Assembly: GCA_021793645.1 (NCBI GenBank)
Contig: JAJYSJ010000007.1
Coordinates: 62,001 to 126,000 of the forward strand
DNA from: Bacillota bacterium
GTDB lineage: Bacteria; Bacillota; Sulfobacillia; JAJZYS01; JAJYTV01
Direction of reading: 5' to 3'
Length of the DNA stretch: 64,000 bases
The position numbers and the translations under genes are program-made. The notes beneath the pieces were generated by a model. That model saw only the letters and a program-made list of their open reading frames with translations. It was not told the origin of the DNA and made no database searches. Within the stretch, counting starts at the first letter, position 1, and each line of letters begins with the position of its first letter. Positions 8,737-17,291 of the stretch are shown piece after piece.

Positions 8737-11700
8737 GCCGTGCCTCCCTTGACTCCCTCTTGCTCCGCTTCAGAGACTCGATGGTCTGCGAGGCGCACGA
8801 TGGCTTCCAACCGGGCGAGTTCCCACATGCCATAGCGAGCCTTCAGGTGTTCGAAGAGGGACGGCCAATCGAACCCGTTCCAGCAATAGGCGAGCGACTC
8901 AGGGCCGGAGTCTTTCGTAAGCAGGATCCGACTGCCGAGGACCGGTGGCAGATCCTCACGCGCCTCGCCGTCGGTTGGATCGTTGTGGGGAAAGAAGGGC
9001 CTGCCCCACCCGTGATGGGCGCCGATCAGCCACAAGACGAGTCCAGCGTCGTCGGCCTCCCGAAAGCGCGGATGGAGCGGCGCAAGCCGCACGGAGAGCG
9101 CCTCGTGTCGCCAGTCCTTCGGCAGTCCCACGCGCCCTTTGGCGTTGCGGGGTGCGTAACGGGCGGACTTGGCCAGCACGTGAAGCGGATCAGGCCCAAG
9201 TGGATCGCTATACGCCAGTAGAGCCTGGAACCGCGGGTCGGCTTTGCCAGCATCGTGCAGGTATGCGGCGAGTCTGAGATCGCCGATCAGCGCTTCCGGT
9301 AGACCGATACGGCGAGCGCAGTCCTCGGCTACCGCCTCTACGCGGCTGCAATGCGCTTGGAGGGGCACGGCCACGCCTTGCATGGAGCCGGCAACGTCAT
9401 CTTCCGTTGCGCCACCCCGGCCATCCTCCGCCAGCTTGCCTCCCTCCACCCCAAACGGAGCGACGAAGACGACGCCGCGGGGGCGACCCTGCTCATCAGT
9501 GCCATACACATCGGTGTAGGCGACCACTCTTTCGTTGCGCCCCCTGACTTTGGCACCGTCGAGGGATGCAAGGTCCTCTTTTACCGACTGCGGCAGATCG
9601 AGCCGGCAAACGGCGTCCCGCAAGTCCCGCCAGTGATGCATCCCCTCGCTGGCAAGGACCTCCTGGAGGGGCTCTGATGCCGAAGGACCCAAGAGTTCTT
9701 CGGTGACCCGGACCGCAAAGCGGCGTCCTGAGAACGCCTTCGCGGCTGCAGCTGCAACGTCCGTAGCCAGGGAGCTGCTTTGCGGGTTCCAGCCGTACGC
9801 GTCGACCCCACCGTAGGCGGCGGGCACCACGACCGTGTCGCCCGGTCGTATTGCAGAGGGAGCAATCCAGTCCGAGCGGTCGACGTCGCCTGCCCAGCGG
9901 AAGACCAAGCGGCGAGTTCTCCGTGGCTGCAGCCGCGTGCCGTCCTCGTCGTCTGGGGGCGAAGTCGCGACGTCAGCCAACTGATCAAGACCCGCTTGGC
10001 CTGCTTCAAGCCAACGGCGTACGGCCCAGACCGGAAGCTCGATCGCTTCAGCAGAGCGCGGTGGGACGAGCAGCAGCAGGTTGCGCGCGTCGCGAGAGGG
10101 CTGGATGTCTGCCCGCCAAACTAGGGTGACTGATGTCGGCTGGCGGTTGGGGCCGTGCAGGAAGAGACCAACCTCGGGATCGGCAGACGGAATGGGAGAG
10201 GTCTGGCTCAGCAGGTCAAGATGTGCGGGCAGCAGGACAGGACCGCACGGTTTGGGCGACAATGCGTCCCCGGAGATTGGCCGCAGATCCGTCAACGCCT
10301 GGAACGCAGCAAGTCCAAAGTCGATGGTGCGAGTTGTCGCCTTCTTTATTGGAGGATCGGTGCTCTCGATCAGATAGCTCCAGCTGTTGCGGATGGCCTC
10401 ACCGTAGACTGGGTCCTCGGTACGAGACGACAGGTCCGACTTGGCCGCGATGATGGCAGCGTAGGGTGTAATGGCCCGGCCGGAGCGGTTGAGCCGCCCG
10501 AAGCGCTGACGAAGAGCATCCAGTGGCGCGGCCTCGGTGATGAGCCCGTCGAGATCGATGTCCACGCCCGCCTCGAGGCACTGCGTTGCGACCAACACCA
10601 TCGGCTTCCGCAGGTGGCGCACTTCGCCTGGACCCCAGGTTCGGGTGCGAATTGGATCGAGTTGCTCTGCGATCTCTGCGCGATCGATCGGGCGGGCAGG
10701 GCCAATCATCAGCAGCGGCTCTCCGATTTCAACCTGGGAGGCCTTCAGCGCTTCATAGACGTCCCGTGCCCGGCCAACGCGATTCACCACAACCCCGATA
10801 GCAGGATCGGGGATCCCGTCCTTCGCAAAGGTGTCAAGCCCGCGCAACACCTCGTTCACGATGGCGGCTACGCGCTGCTTGTGTTCGGCCTCGGCCGCTA
10901 TCTCCACGCGGTCGTCGGATTCGGTCGCTTCCATAGTGTTCTTCGCTTTGGACAACTCGACCAGCCGCGTTGGCTTAGAAGCAAGCCAGCGCGCCGACAG
11001 AACGGGGTGGGCGTAGTCTTCGGACTCGAGGACGAAGGGCTTCGCCGGCTCGTGCCCGGGCGTCGCAGTCAGCAGCGTTACGCCCCACGGGCCGGTCGCG
11101 CAATCATCAGCATGCCACTTCCTCCCGCGGTAGAGCTTGATCCAGCCAAGCGTCTGCCGGAACGGCTCGGCCAGGTGCGCCTCGTCGAGCATGATGCGGC
11201 AGTCGGATCCGAGCAGTCCGGCATGAATCGGCTTCGCTCGGTCGGACACCCCGTAACCGCGGAAGAGCAGCCGTGAGCCGATCTGATCGACCGTGGAACA
11301 CAGGATCGTCGGCTGCACCGGAGTACGGGCCCAGTCATCCTCACGCGGGATGCCTCCACGCAGGCGGCGGACGACGAGGGGATCATGCGTTCCCGCCAAG
11401 CGCCTGAGGCGTAGAGCAACAAGTTCTGTAACTCGACCTGGGGGAGCCAGGAGGGTCTTTGCGATTTTCCTCGCCCGCTCAAATGCATCATCTACCACGA
11501 GCCTGCGGTCTACTGCGAGAACAATGCGGACGGGGGCGCTGCGCTCGCTGCCGAGCTCCGCTTCGAGGGCAAGGTGAAAGACGGCGATGTCCAACACCGC
11601 GGTCTTGCCAGAACCGGTTGGCAGGTCGAGCACTTCCGGCCACTCACCCGTTTCAGCAACCGATGCCGCAAGGCGTCGCTGCCAAGGGAAGGGGTCGCAT

Positions 11701-11756
11701 CCGTGGACCTCTTCGAAGAACGTTGCGAAGTCTTTTGGCGAAAGATGGGCGCTCAT
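8733..11756 (-). CDS. cas3: Cas3 helicase-nuclease with C-terminal HD domain
   Basis: A 1007-aa interference enzyme. The SF2 helicase comes first: Walker A LDLPTGSGKTAVLD near residue 45, a DEAH box (IMLDEAHLAEPF), and QRFGRLNRSGR as the arginine-finger motif. The HD nuclease is at the C-terminus (RLAAYLHDAGKADPRFQALL, then LIGAHHGWGRPFFP). The helicase-then-HD order is the reverse of most Cas3 proteins and is typical of type I-G. Cas3 unwinds and shreds DNA marked by the crRNA complex. The start is ATG 11756, which overlaps the stop of the upstream csb2 copy by 4 bp; the ORF-track extension to 11915 lies inside that gene. It is coupled to the cas8-like gene by another ATGA overlap. Confidence 0.95.
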   Translation of the reverse strand: MSAHLSPKDFATFFEEVHGCDPFPWQRRLAASVAETGEWPEVLDLPTGSGKTAVLDIAVFHLALEAELGSERSAPVRIVLAVDRRLVVDDAFERARKIAKTLLAPPGRVTELVALRLRRLAGTHDPLVVRRLRGGIPREDDWARTPVQPTILCSTVDQIGSRLLFRGYGVSDRAKPIHAGLLGSDCRIMLDEAHLAEPFRQTLGWIKLYRGRKWHADDCATGPWGVTLLTATPGHEPAKPFVLESEDYAHPVLSARWLASKPTRLVELSKAKNTMEATESDDRVEIAAEAEHKQRVAAIVNEVLRGLDTFAKDGIPDPAIGVVVNRVGRARDVYEALKASQVEIGEPLLMIGPARPIDRAEIAEQLDPIRTRTWGPGEVRHLRKPMVLVATQCLEAGVDIDLDGLITEAAPLDALRQRFGRLNRSGRAITPYAAIIAAKSDLSSRTEDPVYGEAIRNSWSYLIESTDPPIKKATTRTIDFGLAAFQALTDLRPISGDALSPKPCGPVLLPAHLDLLSQTSPIPSADPEVGLFLHGPNRQPTSVTLVWRADIQPSRDARNLLLLVPPRSAEAIELPVWAVRRWLEAGQAGLDQLADVATSPPDDEDGTRLQPRRTRRLVFRWAGDVDRSDWIAPSAIRPGDTVVVPAAYGGVDAYGWNPQSSSLATDVAAAAAKAFSGRRFAVRVTEELLGPSASEPLQEVLASEGMHHWRDLRDAVCRLDLPQSVKEDLASLDGAKVRGRNERVVAYTDVYGTDEQGRPRGVVFVAPFGVEGGKLAEDGRGGATEDDVAGSMQGVAVPLQAHCSRVEAVAEDCARRIGLPEALIGDLRLAAYLHDAGKADPRFQALLAYSDPLGPDPLHVLAKSARYAPRNAKGRVGLPKDWRHEALSVRLAPLHPRFREADDAGLVLWLIGAHHGWGRPFFPHNDPTDGEAREDLPPVLGSRILLTKDSGPESLAYCWNGFDWPSLFEHLKARYGMWELARLEAIVRLADHRVSEAEQEGVKGGTA

Positions 11757-13264
11757 GCCACACCCTCCGGATCGCGGATCGGACGGCAAAGCCCGAGCCC
11801 GAGGTACCGGCCGGCACCAAGGATCACTGGTCCTTGGACCGGCTCGGCAAAGCGCACCACGGCATGTGTGAGCGCGCGGCCGGAGAGTGAGGGGGGCAGA
11901 CGCCAGCGCAACCATCTCGGCGACTTGCCGGAGGGTTCGGCCGGCGGGGCTCCCTCAATCGCGGAGTGCTTGTCCGGGAACGCGGCGAGACGGCCCCCCC
12001 CACTTATTTCAATGGTCTCTGGTTCGGGTAGGCCGATGTTTCGGCAGGCGTCGCCTATTTGCTTGGCGATCTCCGCTTCGCGCTCCGCACCATGTTCCTT
12101 CAGGTGTCGGTCGAGCACAATCGGAGTGACAGTGGCAAACGTGCGTGTGGGGTGGCCGTTGAGGGTGATATAGAGCGTGGGATTAAGCGAGCTGAGGCTG
12201 GGATCGCTCGTTGGCGCCAGACCAATGGTGAAGCCGGGACCGCCGCGTTCCGCGCCGTCGATGCGCAGTATCCGTCGCCCTACTTCGGAGTCCAGCGGTG
12301 CGAGATGCCTGAAGGCGCTCAGGAAGTTGGCGTCCTTGAGGATCCAGTTGCCTCTTGGGGGCACCAACCCAAAGCCAAGTACGCGGCCATCCGAATGGGG
12401 GAAGCCGGTGAATGAGAGCGGCACGATCGCTAGGTGCGGCGCGCGCAGGGGAGTGCCCTCCGACGTGAGGCCGCTGACTGTTTCCGGAACCTGGCCGCGG
12501 AGGCCGATCTCTTCGTAGGCTGAGACCAGTTTGTCTCGAATCGCCTTGGCTACCATTGCTGCTGCGCGGAGGTCTGGCATTTCGCCGTCCACATGTTCGA
12601 GCAGGAGCCAGTCGGTCGAGAAGATGGTTCCTGGGGCTTCGATCGGGGATCTGGGTACTGGCGCGATGACAGCGCCGGGGTTCGGCCGCCGCCCGGCTTT
12701 GAACGCGGCTTGAAGTTCGGCGAACCGCCCTGGATACACTGCGCGCACCGCATTCCGACATGCCTTAGGGGGTGTACACGCATCCGACCGGCGAAACTTG
12801 CAGCGCGTGAGACTGGCGGAATGGCCAACGTACGCAGTATCTACCGCCAGCGCATCAAGCGCGGAAAAGGTGGCGTCGTCGACATCCGTGTCAGGCCAGA
12901 ACAGGTGCACGACGGGATCCTCAGGACAAGCCGCAGGGAAGCTTCGCGGTTGACGCCGCCGCATTCCCGGAAACACCTCGGCCGCGTGCTTCCCTTTCGT
13001 GGATGAAGGATCGTTTGGCGGGACGAAGCTGACGTGCGACGTGCGGGGCGAAAAATCGGAAGCCAGCAGCAAGGGCGGAGGCAACCGCTCGAGCCATTCA
13101 AGGGCGCTCGCTTCGTTTTGAGACTGCCCACGTGCCGCCCAGGCGGCAACGAGAGCAGAGAAGATACGGTCGGGTTGTGGCGGCCAATCAGGAGCGTCAC
13201 TGCCGAGCCCTGCCGATGCGTAGGCGATTCCTGTGAGGTACTCCACCTCGAGGGCGAGCGTCAT
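11753..13264 (-). CDS. csb2: Csb2-family Cas5/Cas6-like protein, copy 1
   Basis: A 503-aa protein starting MTLALEVEYLTGIAYASAGL, with DWPPQPDRIFSALVAAWAARG, the classic Csb2 opening. Later it has FTGFPHSDGRVLGFGLVPPRG, and a C-terminal glycine-rich RAMP segment GPVILGAGRYLGLGLCRP. It lacks the HRHAHFLPTDEDGDG-type motif of the second copy (6282-7634), so the two belong to different branches of the family. Position directly after csb1 suggests it is the Cas5-like component of the crRNA complex. It overlaps csb1 by 4 bp upstream and cas3 by 4 bp downstream. The assignment of Cas5 versus Cas6 roles between the two copies is inference. Confidence 0.88.
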   Translation of the reverse strand: MTLALEVEYLTGIAYASAGLGSDAPDWPPQPDRIFSALVAAWAARGQSQNEASALEWLERLPPPLLLASDFSPRTSHVSFVPPNDPSSTKGKHAAEVFPGMRRRQPRSFPAACPEDPVVHLFWPDTDVDDATFSALDALAVDTAYVGHSASLTRCKFRRSDACTPPKACRNAVRAVYPGRFAELQAAFKAGRRPNPGAVIAPVPRSPIEAPGTIFSTDWLLLEHVDGEMPDLRAAAMVAKAIRDKLVSAYEEIGLRGQVPETVSGLTSEGTPLRAPHLAIVPLSFTGFPHSDGRVLGFGLVPPRGNWILKDANFLSAFRHLAPLDSEVGRRILRIDGAERGGPGFTIGLAPTSDPSLSSLNPTLYITLNGHPTRTFATVTPIVLDRHLKEHGAEREAEIAKQIGDACRNIGLPEPETIEISGGGRLAAFPDKHSAIEGAPPAEPSGKSPRWLRWRLPPSLSGRALTHAVVRFAEPVQGPVILGAGRYLGLGLCRPIRDPEGVA

Positions 13265-14457
13265 CTCTCTTCGTCCGCCTCGCCGCCTTCACCAGAAAGC
13301 GCAAGCCTCTGGCTCTGGCGGACAATTGATACGAGCTTCTCCTGGGGAGTCAGACGGATGGGTTCTGGGGGAAACACGAAGCCTGCCTGCACTGCGACTT
13401 TCAGGGCTTCCTTATAGATCGCACGCGCCCCTTCGCGATCGAGTGCCACTTCATTCACAGAGCCGTCGGGGTGTACGAGCTCCAATGGCGCCTGCTCTTC
13501 CGGGACGAGGTCGCAGCGTGACCGAAGGGCGTACCCTTGAACGTCCTGCTCAGCCATTGCAAGAAGACCGAGTGCGGCCAGAAGTGTCCTGCCCGCGGCA
13601 TTCCTCTCGTCAGAGCCGAACCTGAGGCGCCGAAGAGCAGCGAAACTCAGAACGAACATGTGCTCAAGGTAATCGCACGTAATGCCAAGCGATTGGATGG
13701 ATGGAGCGATATTGCCGTGGTTGATCTCTGACGGACGGACCTTCTTAGCGCCATCGACCCGCTCCGCAGAAGTGTCCCAATCGCTCGTTCCCTTGTAAAC
13801 TTCCACTTTGCGCAGAACGCCAAGGGGATCAATCCGGCTGCTTGTGCGCCGCCCCGCGTTGCGCGGCTCAACCTCGCCGGTTCTGGGATTGGCCCACTGG
13901 TCCACGGGTACGTTCACGGCGATGACTTCCGAAACGAGGCTTCGTGCAAACTTAGCGCCCAAACCGCCGCCGCCGCCGGTCGAGTGCCATGCCCCAAAGA
14001 TCAGAGCGGTTGGCGAAATCTCCAGCAAGGCCGAGGCGTCCTCGAACTTTGCCTGTGCTAGGCGCTGGCCGACGTCGCTTACCATGAAGGGCTTTCCGTC
14101 CAGCAGACTGTCCCGCAGGATCGCGTCGTACACGCGGTGTGGGGCATCCAATGAGGTGACCTCGGAAATGCCGGGAAGGTTGCTGCCCCTGAAGTCCACC
14201 GTTACATATGGGATGTTAACCGCGCCGGACCGGATCGCCGAAAGAAGGTTCTCCTCCAAGCGATTGGCTTGGGACTGAACACTGTCGACGAGAACGCACC
14301 AGACATCCTCGCCCTGTACCCGACGACGTTCGAACACATGACGCGGTTGGGCGTTCAGCCCCTCGCCGGGATAAGTGGGGGGAAACACCTTGTCCCCCTT
14401 GCCCCCAATCGGCTGGAGCCGTTGACGCCGGCGGAGCGCAGCATCGCCGGATACCAT
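13261..14457 (-). CDS. csb1: Csb1 (Cas7 of type I-G), backbone subunit
   Basis: A Cas7-like RAMP of 398 aa (from ATG 14457). Family hallmarks are KVFPPTYPG, CVLVDSVQSQANRLEENL, a glycine-rich loop (GAWHSTGGGGGLGAKFARS) and SSRIDPLGV. Csb1 forms the helical backbone that coats the crRNA spacer. It is the first gene of the cas operon. The conserved N-terminal stretch seems to continue upstream of ATG 14457 (IELKSLTTMVSGDAALRRRQ), and the only good ribosome-binding site (GGAGGCGG) stands 8 nt before an ATC at 14481, so the true start may be ATC, or the ATG may be used from a weak site. The stop overlaps the next gene (ATGA). Confidence 0.9.
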   Translation of the reverse strand: MVSGDAALRRRQRLQPIGGKGDKVFPPTYPGEGLNAQPRHVFERRRVQGEDVWCVLVDSVQSQANRLEENLLSAIRSGAVNIPYVTVDFRGSNLPGISEVTSLDAPHRVYDAILRDSLLDGKPFMVSDVGQRLAQAKFEDASALLEISPTALIFGAWHSTGGGGGLGAKFARSLVSEVIAVNVPVDQWANPRTGEVEPRNAGRRTSSRIDPLGVLRKVEVYKGTSDWDTSAERVDGAKKVRPSEINHGNIAPSIQSLGITCDYLEHMFVLSFAALRRLRFGSDERNAAGRTLLAALGLLAMAEQDVQGYALRSRCDLVPEEQAPLELVHPDGSVNEVALDREGARAIYKEALKVAVQAGFVFPPEPIRLTPQEKLVSIVRQSQRLALSGEGGEADEER

Positions 14458-14504
14458 TGTGGTGAGACTCTTCAGTTCGATGGAAACCGCCTCCGTTCGC
14501 TACC

Positions 14505-14533
14505 AAAGTATGGTAGAAGACAGGGAATGTCAA
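14505..14533 (-). promoter_or_regulatory. Sigma-A-type promoter of the cas operon
   Basis: On the minus strand TTGACA (14533-14528) is followed after exactly 17 nt by TACTTT (14510-14505). The -35 box is perfect. The predicted start near 14498 leaves a leader of under 20 nt before a GGAGGCGG Shine-Dalgarno sequence. No other promoter is seen upstream of csb1, so this probably drives all seven cas genes. Confidence 0.75.
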
Positions 14534-14575
14534 CGGAGGGTGAGCGGAGGATGTCGAACCTCTTCCGCCGACGAC

Positions 14576-14605
14576 TTGACGCGAAGCCCTGTTCGCCTGT
14601 AATCT
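14576..14605 (+). promoter_or_regulatory. Promoter of the ylxM-ffh operon
   Basis: TTGACG (14576-14581), an 18-nt spacer and TAATCT (14600-14605) lie just upstream of ylxM. It is divergent from the cas promoter, with about 40 bp between the -35 boxes. An inverted repeat GTTAA/TTAAC follows near the expected transcription start. The assignment is from box match and position only. Confidence 0.6.
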
Positions 14606-14632
14606 CTGTTAACGTCGAGTCTTAACACCGAG

Positions 14633-14977
14633 GTGCTGCCGTTGGACCCGCTGGCGCGGCGCGCGCTACTCTTCGACTTCTACGGCGCAGCGCTGCGCGA
14701 GCGCCAGCGCAAGGCGTTCGAACTGCACCACCTCGAGGACCTGTCGCTCGCCGAGTGCGCCGAGGAACTCGGCTGCAGCCGTCCTGCGGCGCTTCTCCTG
14801 GTACGTCGCGCGGAACGCGCGATGGAGGAGATGGATGCGGCAGTCGGTGCGATCGCGCAGCACGAAGCTGAAGTTTCGGCCTGGCAAGCGGTGCGCGACG
14901 CGCTGCGGCGAGGCGAGCTGCAGGCCGTCCAGGCGGCGGCCGATGCAAGGCTGAGGGAGCTGGAAGCGGATGTTTGA
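14633..14977 (+). CDS. ylxM: YlxM-like helix-turn-helix SRP accessory protein
   Basis: A 114-aa protein with the UPF0122/YlxM signature LLFDFYGAALRERQRKAFEL followed by HHLEDLSLAECAEELGCSR, a sigma-70 region-4-like helix-turn-helix. YlxM genes sit directly before ffh in Gram-positive bacteria and are associated with the signal recognition particle; the biochemical role is not settled. The start is GTG 14633 (a TTG at 14642 would also fit). The gene ends inside the start of ffh (8-bp overlap), which implies coupled translation. First gene of a long plus-strand cluster. Confidence 0.88.
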   Translation: MLPLDPLARRALLFDFYGAALRERQRKAFELHHLEDLSLAECAEELGCSRPAALLLVRRAERAMEEMDAAVGAIAQHEAEVSAWQAVRDALRRGELQAVQAAADARLRELEADV

Positions 14978-16295
14978 GCAGCTGCAGGAGCGCCTGCGGC
15001 AGACCTTCGACCGGCTGCGCGGACGCGGCAAGCTGACCCCTGACGACATCAAGAAGGCGCTGCGCGAAGTGCGCATCGCGCTCCTCGACGCGGACGTCCA
15101 CTTCTCGGTCGCACGCGACTTTGTCACGCAGCTTGAGCCGAAGCTGCTGGGCGAGGACGTGATGGCGAGCCTGACGCCCGGGCAGACCGTTGTGAAGCAC
15201 GTGCACGAGGCCCTGCGCGAACTGCTGGGCGAGGATGTTCATCCGCTGCGGCTGCGCGGCAAGGCGCCGCACGCGGTGCTGCTGCTGGGCCTGCAGGGCG
15301 CAGGCAAGACGACCTTCGCCGCGAAGCTCGCGCTGCGCCTGAAGCAGGAGCAGCGCTGGCCGCTCCTGGTCGCCTGCGACCTCAAGCGGCCGGCCGCCAT
15401 CGAGCAGCTCGCCGTGCTCGGCGAGCGCATCGGCGTGCCGGTGCAGCGCCCCGAGACGCAGGATCCCGTCGAGGCGGCTCGCGCCGGCCTCGCACGCGCG
15501 CGACGCGATGGCCAGGACGTCGTGCTGATCGACACCGCTGGCCGCCAGGAGGTCGATGCGGACCTCATGGCAGAGCTGCAGGCGATCCATCGCGCTGTAG
15601 ACCCCGCCGCGACGATCCTCGTGCTGGACGCGATGACGGGTCAGGCGGCGCTCGGCACGGCGGAGACCTTCGCGCGCGAGGTCGGGATCGACGGCGTGGT
15701 GCTCTCGAAGGTGGACGGCGATGCGCGCGGCGGCGCTGCCCTCTCGGTGCGCGCCGCGACCGGCAAGCCGATTCTCTTCGCCTCCACAGGCGAGCGTCCA
15801 GAGCAGCTCGAGGCATTCAGTCCTGACCGCATGGCGCAGCGCATCCTCGGCATGGGCGACGTGATGGGCCTCATCGAGCGCGCCCAGGCCCAGGCTGCCG
15901 AGGGCGACACCCAGGAGATGGAGAAGCGGCTGCGCAAAGGCCAGGTCACGCTCGACGACCTGATGGCGCAGCTGCAGACGATGCGCAAGATGGGTTCCGT
16001 GCGTGAGATTCTCGGCATGATCCCGGGGCTCGGACGCAAGGTCAAGGACCAGGACGTCGACGAGAAGCAGATCGGAAGAAGCCTCGCCATCTTGCAGTCG
16101 ATGACGCGCTTAGAGCGCCGAGACCCGCGTCTTCTCGACGCCAGCCGGCGCCGACGCATCGCCAAAGGCTCGGGAACGAGCGTCTCCGATGTGAACCGGA
16201 TGCTGCGCCAGTTCGAAGAGATGCGCCGAATGGCGAAAGCCATGCGAGGCATGCGCGGCAAAATGCCGCCGATGCCGCCCCTTGAGAGGAGGTGA
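14970..16295 (+). CDS. ffh: Signal recognition particle GTPase Ffh/SRP54
   Basis: A 441-aa protein with the N domain ([20 protein letters not shown]) and a G domain with [23 protein letters not shown] and [11 protein letters not shown]. The methionine-rich M domain is at the C-terminus ([13 protein letters not shown], then [19 protein letters not shown] and a Met-rich tail). Ffh binds the 4.5S/6S RNA and signal peptides at the ribosome and docks with FtsY. Length is normal. It overlaps ylxM and ends in the Shine-Dalgarno region of rpsP. Confidence 0.98.
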   Translation: MFEQLQERLRQTFDRLRGRGKLTPDDIKKALREVRIALLDADVHFSVARDFVTQLEPKLLGEDVMASLTPGQTVVKHVHEALRELLGEDVHPLRLRGKAPHAVLLLGLQGAGKTTFAAKLALRLKQEQRWPLLVACDLKRPAAIEQLAVLGERIGVPVQRPETQDPVEAARAGLARARRDGQDVVLIDTAGRQEVDADLMAELQAIHRAVDPAATILVLDAMTGQAALGTAETFAREVGIDGVVLSKVDGDARGGAALSVRAATGKPILFASTGERPEQLEAFSPDRMAQRILGMGDVMGLIERAQAQAAEGDTQEMEKRLRKGQVTLDDLMAQLQTMRKMGSVREILGMIPGLGRKVKDQDVDEKQIGRSLAILQSMTRLERRDPRLLDASRRRRIAKGSGTSVSDVNRMLRQFEEMRRMAKAMRGMRGKMPPMPPLERR

Positions 16296-16300
16296 GCGAA

Positions 16301-16567
16301 CTGGCCGTCAAGATCCGCCTGCGCCGCATGGGCGCGAAGAAGAACCCCTTCTACCGCATCGTAGTGGCCGAAAGCCGTGCCCCGCGCGACGGAGACTTCA
16401 TTGAGGAAATCGGTTACTACGACCCGAAGAAGCAGCCCGCCGTTGTCGAGGTCAAGGCCGAGCGCGCTAGCTACTGGCTGCGCAACGGAGCACAGCCCTC
16501 GCAGACTGTCCGTGACATCCTGCGCAAGGCAGGAGTGTCCGCGGGCAAAGAGGATGGAGCCGAGTGA
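16301..16567 (+). CDS. rpsP: 30S ribosomal protein S16, probable CTG start
   Basis: The product reads [19 protein letters not shown], the canonical S16 N-terminus, only if the CTG at 16301 is the start codon. This CTG lies 8 nt after AGAGGAGG (16285-16292). The ORF-track start, GTG 16292, overlaps that Shine-Dalgarno sequence and would add three non-family residues (SEL). S16 (88 aa here) helps assemble the 5' domain of the small subunit. The order ffh-rpsP-khpA-rimM-trmD-rplS is conserved in Firmicutes. The ffh stop codon lies inside the Shine-Dalgarno-to-start spacer. Confidence 0.95.
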   Translation: MAVKIRLRRMGAKKNPFYRIVVAESRAPRDGDFIEEIGYYDPKKQPAVVEVKAERASYWLRNGAQPSQTVRDILRKAGVSAGKEDGAE

Positions 16568-16794
16568 TGGATGAAGCACTGGTGGTACTCGTGCGTGCGC
16601 TGGTGAAGTCGCCGGAAGCCGTACGCATTGAGCGCCACGATGAGGGACGCCGTCTGCTGTTTGTCGTGTCGGTGGACCCAGACGACATCGGCCGGGTGGT
16701 TGGCCGTAGCGGCCGGATCGCCAAGTCGCTGCGCGCAGTGATGCGCGCGGTCGGCGAGAAGGAAGGCCGGCAGGTCGTCGTCGAGGTCAAGTGA
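16567..16794 (+). CDS. khpA: KH-domain RNA-binding protein KhpA
   Basis: A 75-aa single KH-domain protein with the GXXG loop in VVGRSGRIAKSLRAVM. KhpA homologues (YlqC) bind RNA, pair with KhpB/Jag and affect cell division and envelope regulation in Firmicutes. I chose ATG 16567, which overlaps the rpsP stop (TGATG); GTG 16564 is one codon earlier in the same frame. The gene ends in a GTGA overlap with rimM. Confidence 0.94.
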   Translation: MDEALVVLVRALVKSPEAVRIERHDEGRRLLFVVSVDPDDIGRVVGRSGRIAKSLRAVMRAVGEKEGRQVVVEVK

Positions 16795-17291
16795 GGCTGG
16801 AAGTCGGCCGCATCGCGGCGGCTCACGGCATTCACGGGGAACTGCGCGTCGAAGTGTGGGACCCCGAGATCCCGCTCAAGGGACGTGAACTCTACCTCGA
16901 AGGCGACGACGAGCCCAGACGCGTGCTGGGCGTGAAGAACTGGAAGGCTGGAGCGATCCTGGCGCTCGAGGGGATCGTGTCGCGCAACGAGGCCGAAGGG
17001 CTTGCGGGGCGACGGTTGTACGGCGAGGCATCCCAGGCGCCCAGCTTGGGAGCAGGACGCTTCTATGTGCACGAACTCGTCGGCTGCCTGGTCTACAATG
17101 AACAGGAAGAACTCCTAGGCACCTTGCAGGACGTTCAGGCTGGGCCGGCGCAGGATCTGTGGATTGCTGAGGGGCCCAGTGGGCGCTACCTCATCCCGGC
17201 GGTCCGCGCCACGGTGCTTGCGGTCGACCTGATCCAGCGCCGCATCACGGTGCGAGGGGGCGGGGTGCTTGGGCCGGACGCTGCTCGTTGA
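16791..17291 (+). CDS. rimM: Ribosome maturation factor RimM
   Basis: A 166-aa protein with an N-terminal beta-barrel domain (LEVGRIAAAHGIHGELRVEV) and a C-terminal PRC-barrel (GCLVYNEQEELLGTLQDV, then YLIPAVRATVLAVDL). RimM assists 30S head maturation and binds S19. GTG 16791 overlaps the khpA stop by 4 bp. The 3' end overlaps the probable trmD start by 23 bp. Confidence 0.96.
   Translation: MRLEVGRIAAAHGIHGELRVEVWDPEIPLKGRELYLEGDDEPRRVLGVKNWKAGAILALEGIVSRNEAEGLAGRRLYGEASQAPSLGAGRFYVHELVGCLVYNEQEELLGTLQDVQAGPAQDLWIAEGPSGRYLIPAVRATVLAVDLIQRRITVRGGGVLGPDAAR

Noticed and set aside
14622-15590. 322-aa minus-strand ORF opposite ylxM/ffh
   Set aside because: GC-rich antisense shadow of ffh with no ribosome-binding site or family.
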